From the NCBI GenBank assembly GCA_937997485.1, contig CALKTH010000022.1, forward strand, positions 1 to 64,000: DNA of 64,000 nucleotides, read 5' to 3'. Source of the stretch: an uncultured Acidimicrobiales bacterium (GTDB lineage Bacteria > Actinomycetota > Acidimicrobiia > Acidimicrobiales > SZUA-35). The notes below the pieces were generated by a model that saw only the letters and a program-made list of their open reading frames with translations, made no database searches and was not told where the DNA came from. The position numbers and the translations under genes are program-made. Every line of letters starts with the position of its first letter. The first letter of the stretch is position 1. This document shows positions 19,682 through 29,017 of the stretch, one piece after another.

Positions 19682-20506
19682 CTACCAGGTTTTCCATTCG
19701 GCGGTGCCTTCGTCCCAGATGCGATTCAGCGCCACGTACTCGCGGTACGTGTCCATTCCCATCCAGAACCCGTTGTGCTCCCAAAGGCCAAGGCGCCCTT
19801 CGCGAGCCAGATCCTGCACAGGGCCTTGCTCGAAGAAGTGCTCCGGGTCCGGCAGCAGGCGCTCCAGGAACTCCTTGCGGAAGGCGAAGAACCCGGCGGA
19901 GACCCAACCGTCGCTGGGGAGCTTCTCAGCGAAGTCCACGACCTTGCCGTCGGCGCAACCGAGTTCGCCGTAACGGCTCGTCGGGTGCACGCCCGTGACC
20001 ATGCCCATGAGGTCAGGATTGGCATCGAGATGGGCGAGCTCGCCGCCCAGGTTCACTCCGCCCACTCCGTCGCCATAGCTGACCATGAAGTAGGGCTGGT
20101 CGAGAAGATGAGCGACACGGGCCAAGCGACCGCCTGTGCCGGTCTCCATACCGGTGTCGATGATCGAGACATCCCAGTCTTCGTTCTCGCCCTCGTCATG
20201 GAATCGAGGACTCTCACCGTTCTGCAACGAGAGCGTGAAGTCACTCACGTTCTCGCGATAACGCAGGAAGTACTCCTTGATGTCCCAGGACTTGTACCCG
20301 GTGCACAGTACGAACTTTCTGAAGCCGTGTGCCCCGTACATCTTCATGATGTGCCACAGAATCGGGCGCCCGCCGATATCGATGAGCGGCTTGGGGAGCT
20401 TCTCGGACGCTTCCCGAATTCGGGTCCCCTGGCCGCCACAAAGGATCACGACGGGGATGTCCGCCGCCTGAATGCCGCCGCCTGTTTCGTTCGTTGCTTC
20501 GGACAC
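19682..20506 (-). CDS. rfbF: glucose-1-phosphate cytidylyltransferase
   Basis: IPVVILCGGQGTRIREASEKLPKPLIDIGGRPILWHIMKMYGAHGFRKFVLCTGYKSWDIKEYFLRY. Confidence 0.95.
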   Translation of the reverse strand: MSEATNETGGGIQAADIPVVILCGGQGTRIREASEKLPKPLIDIGGRPILWHIMKMYGAHGFRKFVLCTGYKSWDIKEYFLRYRENVSDFTLSLQNGESPRFHDEGENEDWDVSIIDTGMETGTGGRLARVAHLLDQPYFMVSYGDGVGGVNLGGELAHLDANPDLMGMVTGVHPTSRYGELGCADGKVVDFAEKLPSDGWVSAGFFAFRKEFLERLLPDPEHFFEQGPVQDLAREGRLGLWEHNGFWMGMDTYREYVALNRIWDEGTAEWKTW

Positions 20507-20511
20507 GGGGT

Positions 20512-22407
20512 CTACTCCTTGGAGCGGCTGCTGGTGGCAGGCTCGGTCGAGACTTGCTTGTCGATCGGGCGACGACGGCCGCCCGGTGTGGGCTTGCTAC
20601 GGCTGCCCTTGGCTTCGCTGCTGCCGTTGCCGTTCGAGCGCGCCGGCTTGCGAGTGCTCCGGCCGTTCTCAGAACGGCCAGACGTGCTCCGACTGCTCGA
20701 GGGCGAGGCGTCGCCTGCGCCGTCCTTCGGGCCGTCCTTGGGCTCGGGGGCAGGTTTGTCCTTGGCGACCGGGCTCGGTGTCGGCTCAGGACGCTTGACC
20801 TTGCGGCGCTCAGCGATCGGCAACAGATTGCCGTCGGATCCAACACTGTCGGCGCCGAGATCCGAGGCCACGGGCTCACGGGACGCGGCACCCCGAGTCG
20901 GGTTGGTCGAGACCGGGAGCACTTTGTTGCGGACGGGCGCCAGCTGTCGTGTGACCGAGGAGAGATCATCGGTGCGCTGCATCGAAAGCGGAACCGTCAA
21001 CACGATGGCGTCCACCGTGTTGCACAGCTCGACGGTTGACGCAGCGTCGAGCAGCGGGCCGCCGTCGAAGATGATGATGTTGGCCGCTTCACGGCTGGCT
21101 TCCACCAGGTGCGGTGCCGCCTCGCGGCGCAGGATCGAGCCGGTCCGGCCGAGGCCGAGGACTCGGACATCCGGTTCGCTCGTGCGGGTGAAGATCTTCT
21201 GCAACCCCGCCTCAGACGTGCCGAGGAGCGCCGGGATACCGCCGTGCTCGCCGGCGCCGAAGACCTCGGTGATCCAGGGATCGCGACGATCCGCATCGAC
21301 GAGCAGCACCGAGTACTCAGCGGCAGCAAAGCGAGCAGCCAAGGCGACAGCCGTGGTGGTTGTGCCAGCGCCCCGTTGTGAACCAACGACAGCAATGGTG
21401 AGCGGCTGGTCGATCGTGGCGAGTGCTTCCGCCTGCACTGCGACTTGGTCGATACTGGAAATGAGCTCCTGCGGCAGACGAGTGAAGGCCACGAGCGGAT
21501 CCTGCTTCAGGGTCTTGCTCTTCTTGATCTTCGAAACGACCGGAGCACCGATGACTTCCTCCGCTGCCACGTCGTCGAGCACCTTCGGCGAGAAGCGGGC
21601 CCACAACAGTGCGGCGGTAATGCCCAGCAACGTCATGGCGAGGAGGAAGGCGATTTCGAACAGCGACCCCGCTTCGTTCACCGGGGCACCGGGAAGAGTG
21701 GCCGGCTGCACGATGGTCGAGTTCACGCCCGTGGGGCGATCTCGGAGTGCACTTCGCAGCGACTCCACTCGGTTGATATCGGCGATGATGAATTCTCGCT
21801 CTGCGAAATCGTCGAGTGCGATGGTCTCCAGCTGCGGTAGCTGCTGCCCTGGCTCATTCGCTCGAGCGAGCCAAACGGCGTACGCCGCTTCGAGTCGTGC
21901 GTTGACACCCGTGAGGCGCGTCTGCAACTCATCGAGCTCGGCGTCGTAGCGCTCGAGGTCGGGGCGTCGGCTCTCGTTGACGGCCTCCGTGAGGTTCTCG
22001 ACGTAGGTCGTGGCGAACGTTTGGGCGATCTCTTGCGCCGTCTCCGGCGCTCCGTCGGCTCCGGATGGCTGACGCACCGAGATGCGCACAACGTCGGAGT
22101 CAGGCAGATGCTCGAACGTGGTGGATCGTTGAATGTCGCGCGGCTCTTCGACGCCGAGCTTGTCGGCGACTTCCTCAGCCAACGCTCGGCTCTCCAGCAC
22201 ACGCAACTGACTCACGATGTAGCGGTCGGGCTGACCGGCGGCGGAGCGGAAGTCATCTCCAGCGCGGACCTCAACCTCGGCTCGCGACTCATACGACGTG
22301 TTGACGGTCGGACCGCCGAACAGCATCGGAAGGACGCCGAGTTCGGCGAAGATGAGAATGACCCACCAGCGGCGGCGAAGGGCCGCAACGACAAATGAGA
22401 GTTCCAT
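20512..22407 (-). CDS. Wzz/Wzc-like chain-length protein with degenerate kinase P-loop and low-complexity C-tail
   Basis: N-terminal Wzz domain; AVVGSQRGAGTTTTAVALAARFAAAEYSVLLVDADRRD; IIIFDGGPLLDAAS; K/R/S/P/G-rich tail without Tyr. Confidence 0.82.
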   Translation of the reverse strand: MELSFVVAALRRRWWVILIFAELGVLPMLFGGPTVNTSYESRAEVEVRAGDDFRSAAGQPDRYIVSQLRVLESRALAEEVADKLGVEEPRDIQRSTTFEHLPDSDVVRISVRQPSGADGAPETAQEIAQTFATTYVENLTEAVNESRRPDLERYDAELDELQTRLTGVNARLEAAYAVWLARANEPGQQLPQLETIALDDFAEREFIIADINRVESLRSALRDRPTGVNSTIVQPATLPGAPVNEAGSLFEIAFLLAMTLLGITAALLWARFSPKVLDDVAAEEVIGAPVVSKIKKSKTLKQDPLVAFTRLPQELISSIDQVAVQAEALATIDQPLTIAVVGSQRGAGTTTTAVALAARFAAAEYSVLLVDADRRDPWITEVFGAGEHGGIPALLGTSEAGLQKIFTRTSEPDVRVLGLGRTGSILRREAAPHLVEASREAANIIIFDGGPLLDAASTVELCNTVDAIVLTVPLSMQRTDDLSSVTRQLAPVRNKVLPVSTNPTRGAASREPVASDLGADSVGSDGNLLPIAERRKVKRPEPTPSPVAKDKPAPEPKDGPKDGAGDASPSSSRSTSGRSENGRSTRKPARSNGNGSSEAKGSRSKPTPGGRRRPIDKQVSTEPATSSRSKE

Positions 22408-22446
22408 GGCAAAGACTCCGGGGTTACACGTACGAGGGGGCCGACA

Positions 22447-23355
22447 TCACGACGCTGAGCTGGCGGCTCGACGCGTGATTTTCGGCAGAACAGTTTCTTC
22501 GGCAAGACCGACCAGGCGGCCAACAGCAATCGAACCGCGTCGCATGACATGCACTGCGTTCATTTGCGCCACCTTTTGACCGTTGGCGCGCAAGAGCGTG
22601 CCAGATCCGCCGTCATCATCGGGAAGACCGTAGCGGGCCAGGATTTGTGACATTCCTCGGCCGTACAGGTAATGCTGCTTCAGCATGGGCCAGAGGCCCT
22701 TTCGGTGGCGATAGTGCATCACTGCATCGGCGGCGAAGCCGAGCTCAACACCATTGCGCAGCATGGCGAACGAGAGCGCGATGTCTTCTCCCCTGATGAG
22801 CGAAGTGTCAAAGCCACCGGCGTCGCGAAACACCTTGGCCGTCATTCCCATGTTCGCCGAGACGAGATACGGGTGATCCAGATAATGCGGGTTGCCGCCC
22901 GGCGTGGCCGGGGGTCGCCAGTTCTCCTGGCCAGGAACGGCAAGACGTTCCTCTTCGAGGAAGCCGCCGACGGCGTCAGCGGTGCCGAGTGCTTGCAGGA
23001 GGGCGGAGAGCCATGCGGGATCCGCAATGTCGTCGCTGTCACAGAACGCCAGCAGGTCAGCAGCCGCAGCTGCCGCTCCGGTGTTCCGTGCATGCGACGC
23101 ACTCCGTACGTCGGACGAGTCCACGACCCGAACCGGAACACTGTGCTCAACGGCGGTGGAGAACTTCGCGAGGGAGGAATCAAGCGCAGCTCGAGCGTCC
23201 GGTGCGGGGGTGTTCAGAGAGATGACCAACTCCCAGGAGATCGGCGTGCCGTCTGGATGCATTGCCGCCTGCCGAGCGAGCGCTTCGAGTTGTTCGTCGA
23301 TCGAAGGATCGATGTTGCCCACAGGCATGACAACGGAGACATCGAGTGTGGTCAC
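22447..23355 (-). CDS. glycosyltransferase family 2
   Basis: LDVSVVMPVGNIDPSIDEQLEALARQ; AAAAADLLAFCDSDDIADPAWLSALLQAL. GTG start at 23355 overlaps the upstream stop (GTGA). Confidence 0.85.
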   Translation of the reverse strand: MTTLDVSVVMPVGNIDPSIDEQLEALARQAAMHPDGTPISWELVISLNTPAPDARAALDSSLAKFSTAVEHSVPVRVVDSSDVRSASHARNTGAAAAAADLLAFCDSDDIADPAWLSALLQALGTADAVGGFLEEERLAVPGQENWRPPATPGGNPHYLDHPYLVSANMGMTAKVFRDAGGFDTSLIRGEDIALSFAMLRNGVELGFAADAVMHYRHRKGLWPMLKQHYLYGRGMSQILARYGLPDDDGGSGTLLRANGQKVAQMNAVHVMRRGSIAVGRLVGLAEETVLPKITRRAASSAS

Positions 23356-24245
23356 CGTCGAGCTCGGATCTCGCGGATCGCCATGGGGATGAAGGCGACG
23401 TCGCGAACGAAGTAGCGGTAGAACATGCGCCGGGGCTCCTGGGCGAAGCGGACGAACCACTCCATGCCGATCTTCTGTGCCCACTCTGGCGCTCGTTTGC
23501 GAAGGCCGAGGTGCATTTCGGCCGAGGCACCGAGGCAGAGGCAAAGTGGCTCCGGCAAGTCGCTGGGCCAGCGGTCGAGCATGGCCGTGGCCAGCAGAGT
23601 GTCTTTGGGGTGCCCAATGCCGAAGATGACGAATTCAGCCTCGGCCTGCACCGCTTCCTTCACGAAGTCGTCCGCCGCAGCACCGATGTCTTCGGCGGAT
23701 GTGCTGATCATGGGCGGAACGACGCAGACAGCGTTGGGATGCTCTCGCTGCAGACCTTCGGCGACAGCCGCCTGGGAGACCAAGGCCGCGACCCGACGAC
23801 CGTCGGTAACAATCTGGGGCCACCACTGGGAGAAAACCGTGCTGCCAGCAATGCGACCCTCAAGCGAGGTTGGCAGACGGCGACTCACTTTCACGATCGG
23901 CCAACCGTCGGGAAGGACATACTCGGAGCGAGCAAAGACGTCTCGAACGTCGGTCGCCTCGTCGGACTGCAGCTGCACCATGATGTCGACGTTCGGCGTC
24001 ACCACCAACGGGAGGGGATCACCGGCCTGACGAAAGCGAGGCTGCCGGCCAGCAAGAGCACGAGCCACCGCCGGTTCATCGCCGCAGGCAATGAAGGGCA
24101 GCCCGAACACATCAGCAGTACGAAATCGGTCCACGCCGTCGGCGGTGGACCGTGTCGCATCGATGGGTTCGGATGTGGTCACAAACGACTCCTGCATGGG
24201 TTTTTGGAGCATAGGACATGCGTCGAACGCAAGGCTTGGTGGCAA
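23352..24245 (-). CDS. WecG/TagA/CpsF family glycosyltransferase (second copy)
   Basis: TPNVDIMVQLQSDEATDVRDVFARSEYVLPDGWPIVKVSRRL; FVIFGIGHPKDTLLATAML; LCLGASAEMHLGLRKRAPEWAQKIGMEWFVRFAQEPRRMFYRYFV. Confidence 0.85.
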   Translation of the reverse strand: MPPSLAFDACPMLQKPMQESFVTTSEPIDATRSTADGVDRFRTADVFGLPFIACGDEPAVARALAGRQPRFRQAGDPLPLVVTPNVDIMVQLQSDEATDVRDVFARSEYVLPDGWPIVKVSRRLPTSLEGRIAGSTVFSQWWPQIVTDGRRVAALVSQAAVAEGLQREHPNAVCVVPPMISTSAEDIGAAADDFVKEAVQAEAEFVIFGIGHPKDTLLATAMLDRWPSDLPEPLCLCLGASAEMHLGLRKRAPEWAQKIGMEWFVRFAQEPRRMFYRYFVRDVAFIPMAIREIRARR

Positions 24246-24288
24246 TCCCCATACGACGGCAGTCGAATCGGGGATTGTCGGCTCGCGA

Positions 24289-26661
24289 TCAACCCCCTCC
24301 TATCGGCGCGAAGCTGCCCACCATGAAGGAAGTTCCGGTGAAGCCGATGTAGATCGTTCCGGGCTCGGAAAGGTCGCCGGTCAGTGTTTTGATTCCCTGA
24401 TAGTTGCCGCCCGGTGCGGTCGTGATGAGTTCCCATGTTTCGAGCCCATCAATTGAGCGCCAAACGCCGGCGGTTCCGTTGATGGTGCCCGAGGCGTACA
24501 CAGCTGCTCGCTCACCCTGCACCGGCGCACCGAACCCCAGTGCGACGATGTTCTCCGTGCCGGGAAGGATTCGCCAGGTATCACCACCATCGGTGGATTC
24601 GTAGGCCGGCCACTCGTCGCCCTGGAGAATGCCGGGCGAGAAGATGAGGTGTTCGGCGTCCGTTGGAGATGACACGAGCGTGGCGTTGAACCACCCGACC
24701 GTCCACCCAACCGGCAGGCCCTCCGATGCCTTGAGTTCCCAGGAGGTCCCACCGTCGGTGGACACGAAGAGCCCGAGCCGCTGGTGATAGAGGTAGAACG
24801 TGTTCGGTAGCACACGATCCGCAACCAACACCTTCCGGTTCAGGAAGTACTGCTGATGCGAGCCACCGGCGTAGTTGCCTGAATCCGTCGTGAACTCCGA
24901 CGTTCCCGGCAATTCGATGCGCTGCCACGTCGCACCGCGATCCTTTGAGGTGTGCAGCGCGTTGTTGAAGCTGGGGAGCCACACCAAGTTGTTCGTGTCG
25001 TTGGCTGCCACGGCAATATTGCCGAAGATCAGCTCTTCAGGATGCCCGCTCTCATAGGAGGCGAACGGCGTCCAACTCTCGCCACCGTCTTCGCTGTAGG
25101 CGGAGAGGAATGAGTCCGGCTCGCCCCGGCAGCAACCCCGTTGGTCACCGATCACTGAGACGACGAAGTTGGGATCTGCAGGAGTCCAGTCGAGGTCCCA
25201 TGCGGTATTGAAGCGTTGCGCCGGGTGGTTGACTGCGTCCTTGGCACTGGTGCTGCCATGCCAGAAGATGCCTCGATCCCAGTGGGCCGTGACTGGCTCG
25301 CCGCCCGGCGGAACAACAACGTCGTTGGAGACCAGCTCTTCGACGCCCTCGGACTCGCACTCGAGCCCGAGTGTGTCGCTTCCGTTGTCCACACCGCGCC
25401 AGATTCCGAAGCCTTCCGGCACCCAGACCTGGTTCGCCACCTGTCGATCGAACCGGATGGAGCCGGTCGGAAGGAAGTCGTTCGGGTAGATCTCGAGCCA
25501 CGGGATCGCCTCACAGGACGTCTGAACAGACAGGCTGTCCCAGTCCGCTCCCCCGTTGGACGTTCGCCAGAGCGATCCGGCACCGATCGTCCGACCACCA
25601 ACAAGCACGAGATCAGGATCGAACGCATCGACCGACACGGTCTCGTAGTCCTTCGAGTTGTTTGGGGTGACATCTGTGATCGTCTCACCGACGATCTGCA
25701 GCACTCGTCCTGGATCGCGCTCGACGACCCACAGCCGTCCGTCATTGCCGAATTCCGCATCGAAGGGAAGACCTTCGCTGGCCTGCACCAGCGTCCAGGT
25801 GACGCCAGCGTCGGTGCTACGGAAAAGACCTTCGCCGGTGACGCCCGCCCAGGCGGTGTCGCTGGAGGGATCGAAGACAACGAACAGAATGCCCGCCGGA
25901 TCACCTCGGTCTCCTTCGACCACGACACCGGTGGGCACCGAGTCGATCTGTTCGAACGTTGTCGCACCGTCGGTCGAACGCCACAGCCCCTGGTTTCTGG
26001 TGGCCAGCAGCACGAGATCGGGATCGTTCGGATGAACCGCAAGACGCTCTCCCGAGGTCCGCCAGTCGCCGTTGGCGTGGATGTTGAAGAGCTGCTCGGA
26101 CGCCGTCCAGGTCTCGCCGGTGTCTCGACTGATGAGAATGCGACCGGTCTGGTTCTTCAGTGGGCCACCGGTGCTGATGTAGAGACGGCTCGGATCGCTG
26201 GGAGCGATCGCCATCGCCTCAACCAGGTAGTCCTCCCGCACGGGATTCTCCACGCCGGCTTCGGTGAGCAGTTGGTCCCAGCGGCGCTCACCCTCGTTCC
26301 AGCGATAGATGCCACCGACGTCCGTACGAGCCAGCCGGACAGATCCGTCCGCGTTGGAATCGAGGCCGGTCACGAAGCCACCGGCGCCGGAGGAAAGAAC
26401 TTCCCAGTCGTATTCGACCGGGGCCGGCACCGGGTCGGTCTCCGGAATCGGTTCGGTGGTCGGCGGTTCCTGGAAGGGCTCGTCCTCCCCGGGTCGGAGA
26501 TCCTCAGTGGTCGGCACCACCGTTTGCTCGTCGCCGCCCGTGCAGGCCGCAGCAATGAGCCCCAGAGCGAGCAGCAAGGCCACTCCGCTTCTTCGATGAC
26601 GCGTCGACATGGTGTTCCGCCGTTCCCTCATGGTTGCCACGGTAGTCAGGGCGTCTGTCAC
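24289..26661 (-). CDS. predicted lipoprotein, Asp-box/BNR (sortilin/GH74-like) beta-propeller
   Basis: Lipobox-like GVALLLALGLIAAACTGG; many Asp-boxes: ISRDTGETW, RSTDAGVTW, YSEDGGESW, TSKDRGATW, VSTDGGTSW, ESTDGGDTW, RSIDGLETW. GTG start overlaps the upstream stop; internal ATG at 26610 is possible. Confidence 0.8.
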   Translation of the reverse strand: MTDALTTVATMRERRNTMSTRHRRSGVALLLALGLIAAACTGGDEQTVVPTTEDLRPGEDEPFQEPPTTEPIPETDPVPAPVEYDWEVLSSGAGGFVTGLDSNADGSVRLARTDVGGIYRWNEGERRWDQLLTEAGVENPVREDYLVEAMAIAPSDPSRLYISTGGPLKNQTGRILISRDTGETWTASEQLFNIHANGDWRTSGERLAVHPNDPDLVLLATRNQGLWRSTDGATTFEQIDSVPTGVVVEGDRGDPAGILFVVFDPSSDTAWAGVTGEGLFRSTDAGVTWTLVQASEGLPFDAEFGNDGRLWVVERDPGRVLQIVGETITDVTPNNSKDYETVSVDAFDPDLVLVGGRTIGAGSLWRTSNGGADWDSLSVQTSCEAIPWLEIYPNDFLPTGSIRFDRQVANQVWVPEGFGIWRGVDNGSDTLGLECESEGVEELVSNDVVVPPGGEPVTAHWDRGIFWHGSTSAKDAVNHPAQRFNTAWDLDWTPADPNFVVSVIGDQRGCCRGEPDSFLSAYSEDGGESWTPFASYESGHPEELIFGNIAVAANDTNNLVWLPSFNNALHTSKDRGATWQRIELPGTSEFTTDSGNYAGGSHQQYFLNRKVLVADRVLPNTFYLYHQRLGLFVSTDGGTSWELKASEGLPVGWTVGWFNATLVSSPTDAEHLIFSPGILQGDEWPAYESTDGGDTWRILPGTENIVALGFGAPVQGERAAVYASGTINGTAGVWRSIDGLETWELITTAPGGNYQGIKTLTGDLSEPGTIYIGFTGTSFMVGSFAPIGGG

Positions 26662-27974
26662 CGTGACGTCGGCCGAAGCGCCGCTGGCTCGGGCCGAACC
26701 GCGATCGAGCCCGTTGGGGCCCCTGAGCCGGCTGCCCTGAACAGCGCCGCAAGTCGTCTGGCCTCTTCTTCGCTGTTGAAGTGCTCCACGACGATCTTCC
26801 TTCCCGCGGTCCCGAGCTGGGTACGTAGGGTTCGGTCATCCGCCAGCTTCTGGATGCAGGTTGCGAGCGCGTCGACGTCTCCTGGAGGTACGACGAAACC
26901 GGTTTCACCGTCGATCACGAGTTCGGAGACGCCACCCACCTGGGTTGCGATGACCGGAATACCGGAAGCTTGCGGCTCCATCAAGCTGACAGGTACGCCT
27001 TCAGCGAAGCTCGGCAGAACGTAGATATCGGATCGAGCAAGGAGGTCCGCGACATCCGCCTGGCTCACGTAACCCAGGAACTGGACGGCATCGGCGAGGC
27101 CGACCTTGCGTGCGTGCGATTCGAAGTCGGCTCGCTTTGGTCCGTCGCCGGCAACCTCGAGATGCACCTCAGGCAGCCCCGCAGCTCGCCGGTCTCGATT
27201 CACCTGCGCCATGGCGTCCAGCAGGATCGTGAGACCTTTGACGTGATCGAGCCGAGCGGCGAACGCCAGACGAATCGGAGCGGTGGGGTCAGATTCGGGA
27301 GCATTGAAGCGTGACTCGGCCGATGCCCGATACCGCTCGGGATCGACACCGCAGTGGATGATGTGGAGCTTGTCCGCCGCCTCTTCCGAACTCAGCAGTT
27401 GCGCTTGGCTTCGACAGAACCATGAGATGCAGCTGACAAACGTCGCCCGCTCGATCTTTGCATCGAGCCGCCACGTGTGAGCTTCGAAGAACACACCGGG
27501 GCCATGGAGCGTGAAACTGAATGGAAGGTTGGCGAGGGCCCCCGCCAACATCGCGATCGATGAAGACACATCGCCGAAATGGCTGTGCACGTGCGTGCGC
27601 TTGCCGCCGATCAGGCGCTGGGCGAGCACGCCCGCCTCCAGGAAGTAGAAGAGCTGGTAGAGGCCTCCACGGAGACCTGGCCGTTTCGTGTCCAAGGCAA
27701 GCCGAAGCGCGTCGACGTATCGCTTGGGCGATCGAACGAGCAACCCGAGGTGGGCTTGAACCAGGCCAAGCGGCGAGGGTGGCAGCACGTACGACGTGGC
27801 GTCGCGCATCGCTCGCTGCTCATCGCCGACCATGTGCTCATCACCGGGTCGGCGGGCCGCATGCGTTTCGACGTCGAGGCCGAGATTCCGAAGCGCCTGG
27901 ACTTCGCGCTGGATGAACGTGTCCGTCGCTCTCGGAAACTCAGTGGCGAAGTACGCGATTCGAGGCTCGCTCAT
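26658..27974 (-). CDS. glycosyltransferase family 4
   Basis: RIAYFATEFPRATDTFIQREVQAL; THVHSHFGDVSS; IIHCGVDPERY; YVLPSFAEGVPVSLMEPQASGIPVIATQVGGVSELV. Confidence 0.94.
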   Translation of the reverse strand: MSEPRIAYFATEFPRATDTFIQREVQALRNLGLDVETHAARRPGDEHMVGDEQRAMRDATSYVLPPSPLGLVQAHLGLLVRSPKRYVDALRLALDTKRPGLRGGLYQLFYFLEAGVLAQRLIGGKRTHVHSHFGDVSSSIAMLAGALANLPFSFTLHGPGVFFEAHTWRLDAKIERATFVSCISWFCRSQAQLLSSEEAADKLHIIHCGVDPERYRASAESRFNAPESDPTAPIRLAFAARLDHVKGLTILLDAMAQVNRDRRAAGLPEVHLEVAGDGPKRADFESHARKVGLADAVQFLGYVSQADVADLLARSDIYVLPSFAEGVPVSLMEPQASGIPVIATQVGGVSELVIDGETGFVVPPGDVDALATCIQKLADDRTLRTQLGTAGRKIVVEHFNSEEEARRLAALFRAAGSGAPTGSIAVRPEPAALRPTSR

Positions 27975-29017
27975 GTCGACCGCTGCACCACATCAGAGAC
28001 AAGGTCGACGCCGGACACGCTTCGTTGCAGTGCGGCAGTCAGATCGTGTCGGGGTGTCCAACCCAAAAGACGCTTCGCCTTGTCGTTGCGGTACACGAAC
28101 GGCTTGAAGCGGGCATCGATCTGATCGGGCATGCCGATGCTCGGGACCTTCGCTCGACCATCGAAGAATTGCTTGTTCACGGCATCGACCGCTGACGCTG
28201 CCGCCCGCATGAGCGGTCGCGGCACGAAGATCGAAGACGGTGTTTCCTCCAACGCCTGGACGCGTTTGGCGTATTCAGCCTGCGTCGGCAGCTCGTCATC
28301 CACGATGTTCACGACCTGGCCGTCGACCTGTGACCGGCGGGCAGGATCCACGATGGCTTCCGCCGCCAGCGCCAAGGCATCGGCGGTGTTCTCCACGTAG
28401 GTGATGGGCGGGCGGGCCTTCGCTCCGATGCGGAGATTGATCGGCCCGAACTCGCCACCAAGAAGCGGATGCCAGAGCTGATCTCGGCCATAGATCATGC
28501 CGGGGCGAATCATGATCATCGCGTTGCCGTCTTCAGCACCGAAGGCCTCGTACAGCTCGTCTTGATACAGCTTCGTTTCGGCGTACTCGTCGCGGCCCCG
28601 CGGGTCGCTGATGACCGGGAACGTCTCATCGAACTCGGTGCCCGCCTTGCGCGCTCCGTAGTCGTAGACGGAGAACGTGCTCACCGCGACGAGATTCTTG
28701 ACACCGGCCTCCCGGGTGGCGAGCAGCAGGTTCTCGGTGCCGAGCACCGTTCCGGCGAATCGAGAGAAGAAGTCGCCACCCTTCACGGCCGCCAGGTGCA
28801 ACACGACGTCGCAGCCGGCAATGCCTTCCGCCAGGCCAGCGCGGGATGCGAGGTCACCACGGCAATACGAGAGCCGGCCAGTCTGCTCTGCCGCCGCCAA
28901 TGCCTTCGGTGATGAGGCGGGACGAACCATCGCCACGACTTCGTGTCCCCGAGCAATGGCCTCGGCAACAACGTGGCGTCCCACGAAACCTGTGGATCCA
29001 GTGATGAAGACCTTCAT
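27971..29017 (-). CDS. NAD-dependent epimerase/dehydratase (extended SDR)
   Basis: MKVFITGSTGFVGRHVVAEAIARGHEVVAMVRP; CDVVLHLAAVKGGDF; DEYAETKLYQDELYEAF. Confidence 0.88.
   Translation of the reverse strand: MKVFITGSTGFVGRHVVAEAIARGHEVVAMVRPASSPKALAAAEQTGRLSYCRGDLASRAGLAEGIAGCDVVLHLAAVKGGDFFSRFAGTVLGTENLLLATREAGVKNLVAVSTFSVYDYGARKAGTEFDETFPVISDPRGRDEYAETKLYQDELYEAFGAEDGNAMIMIRPGMIYGRDQLWHPLLGGEFGPINLRIGAKARPPITYVENTADALALAAEAIVDPARRSQVDGQVVNIVDDELPTQAEYAKRVQALEETPSSIFVPRPLMRAAASAVDAVNKQFFDGRAKVPSIGMPDQIDARFKPFVYRNDKAKRLLGWTPRHDLTAALQRSVSGVDLVSDVVQRST

Noticed and set aside
19382-21949. 855-aa plus-strand ORF
   Set aside because: Antisense to rfbF and the second wzc and overlaps the end of a sugar transferase; no recognisable domains.
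25216-27024. 602-aa plus-strand ORF
   Set aside because: Antisense to the Asp-box lipoprotein and a GT4; composition artefact.
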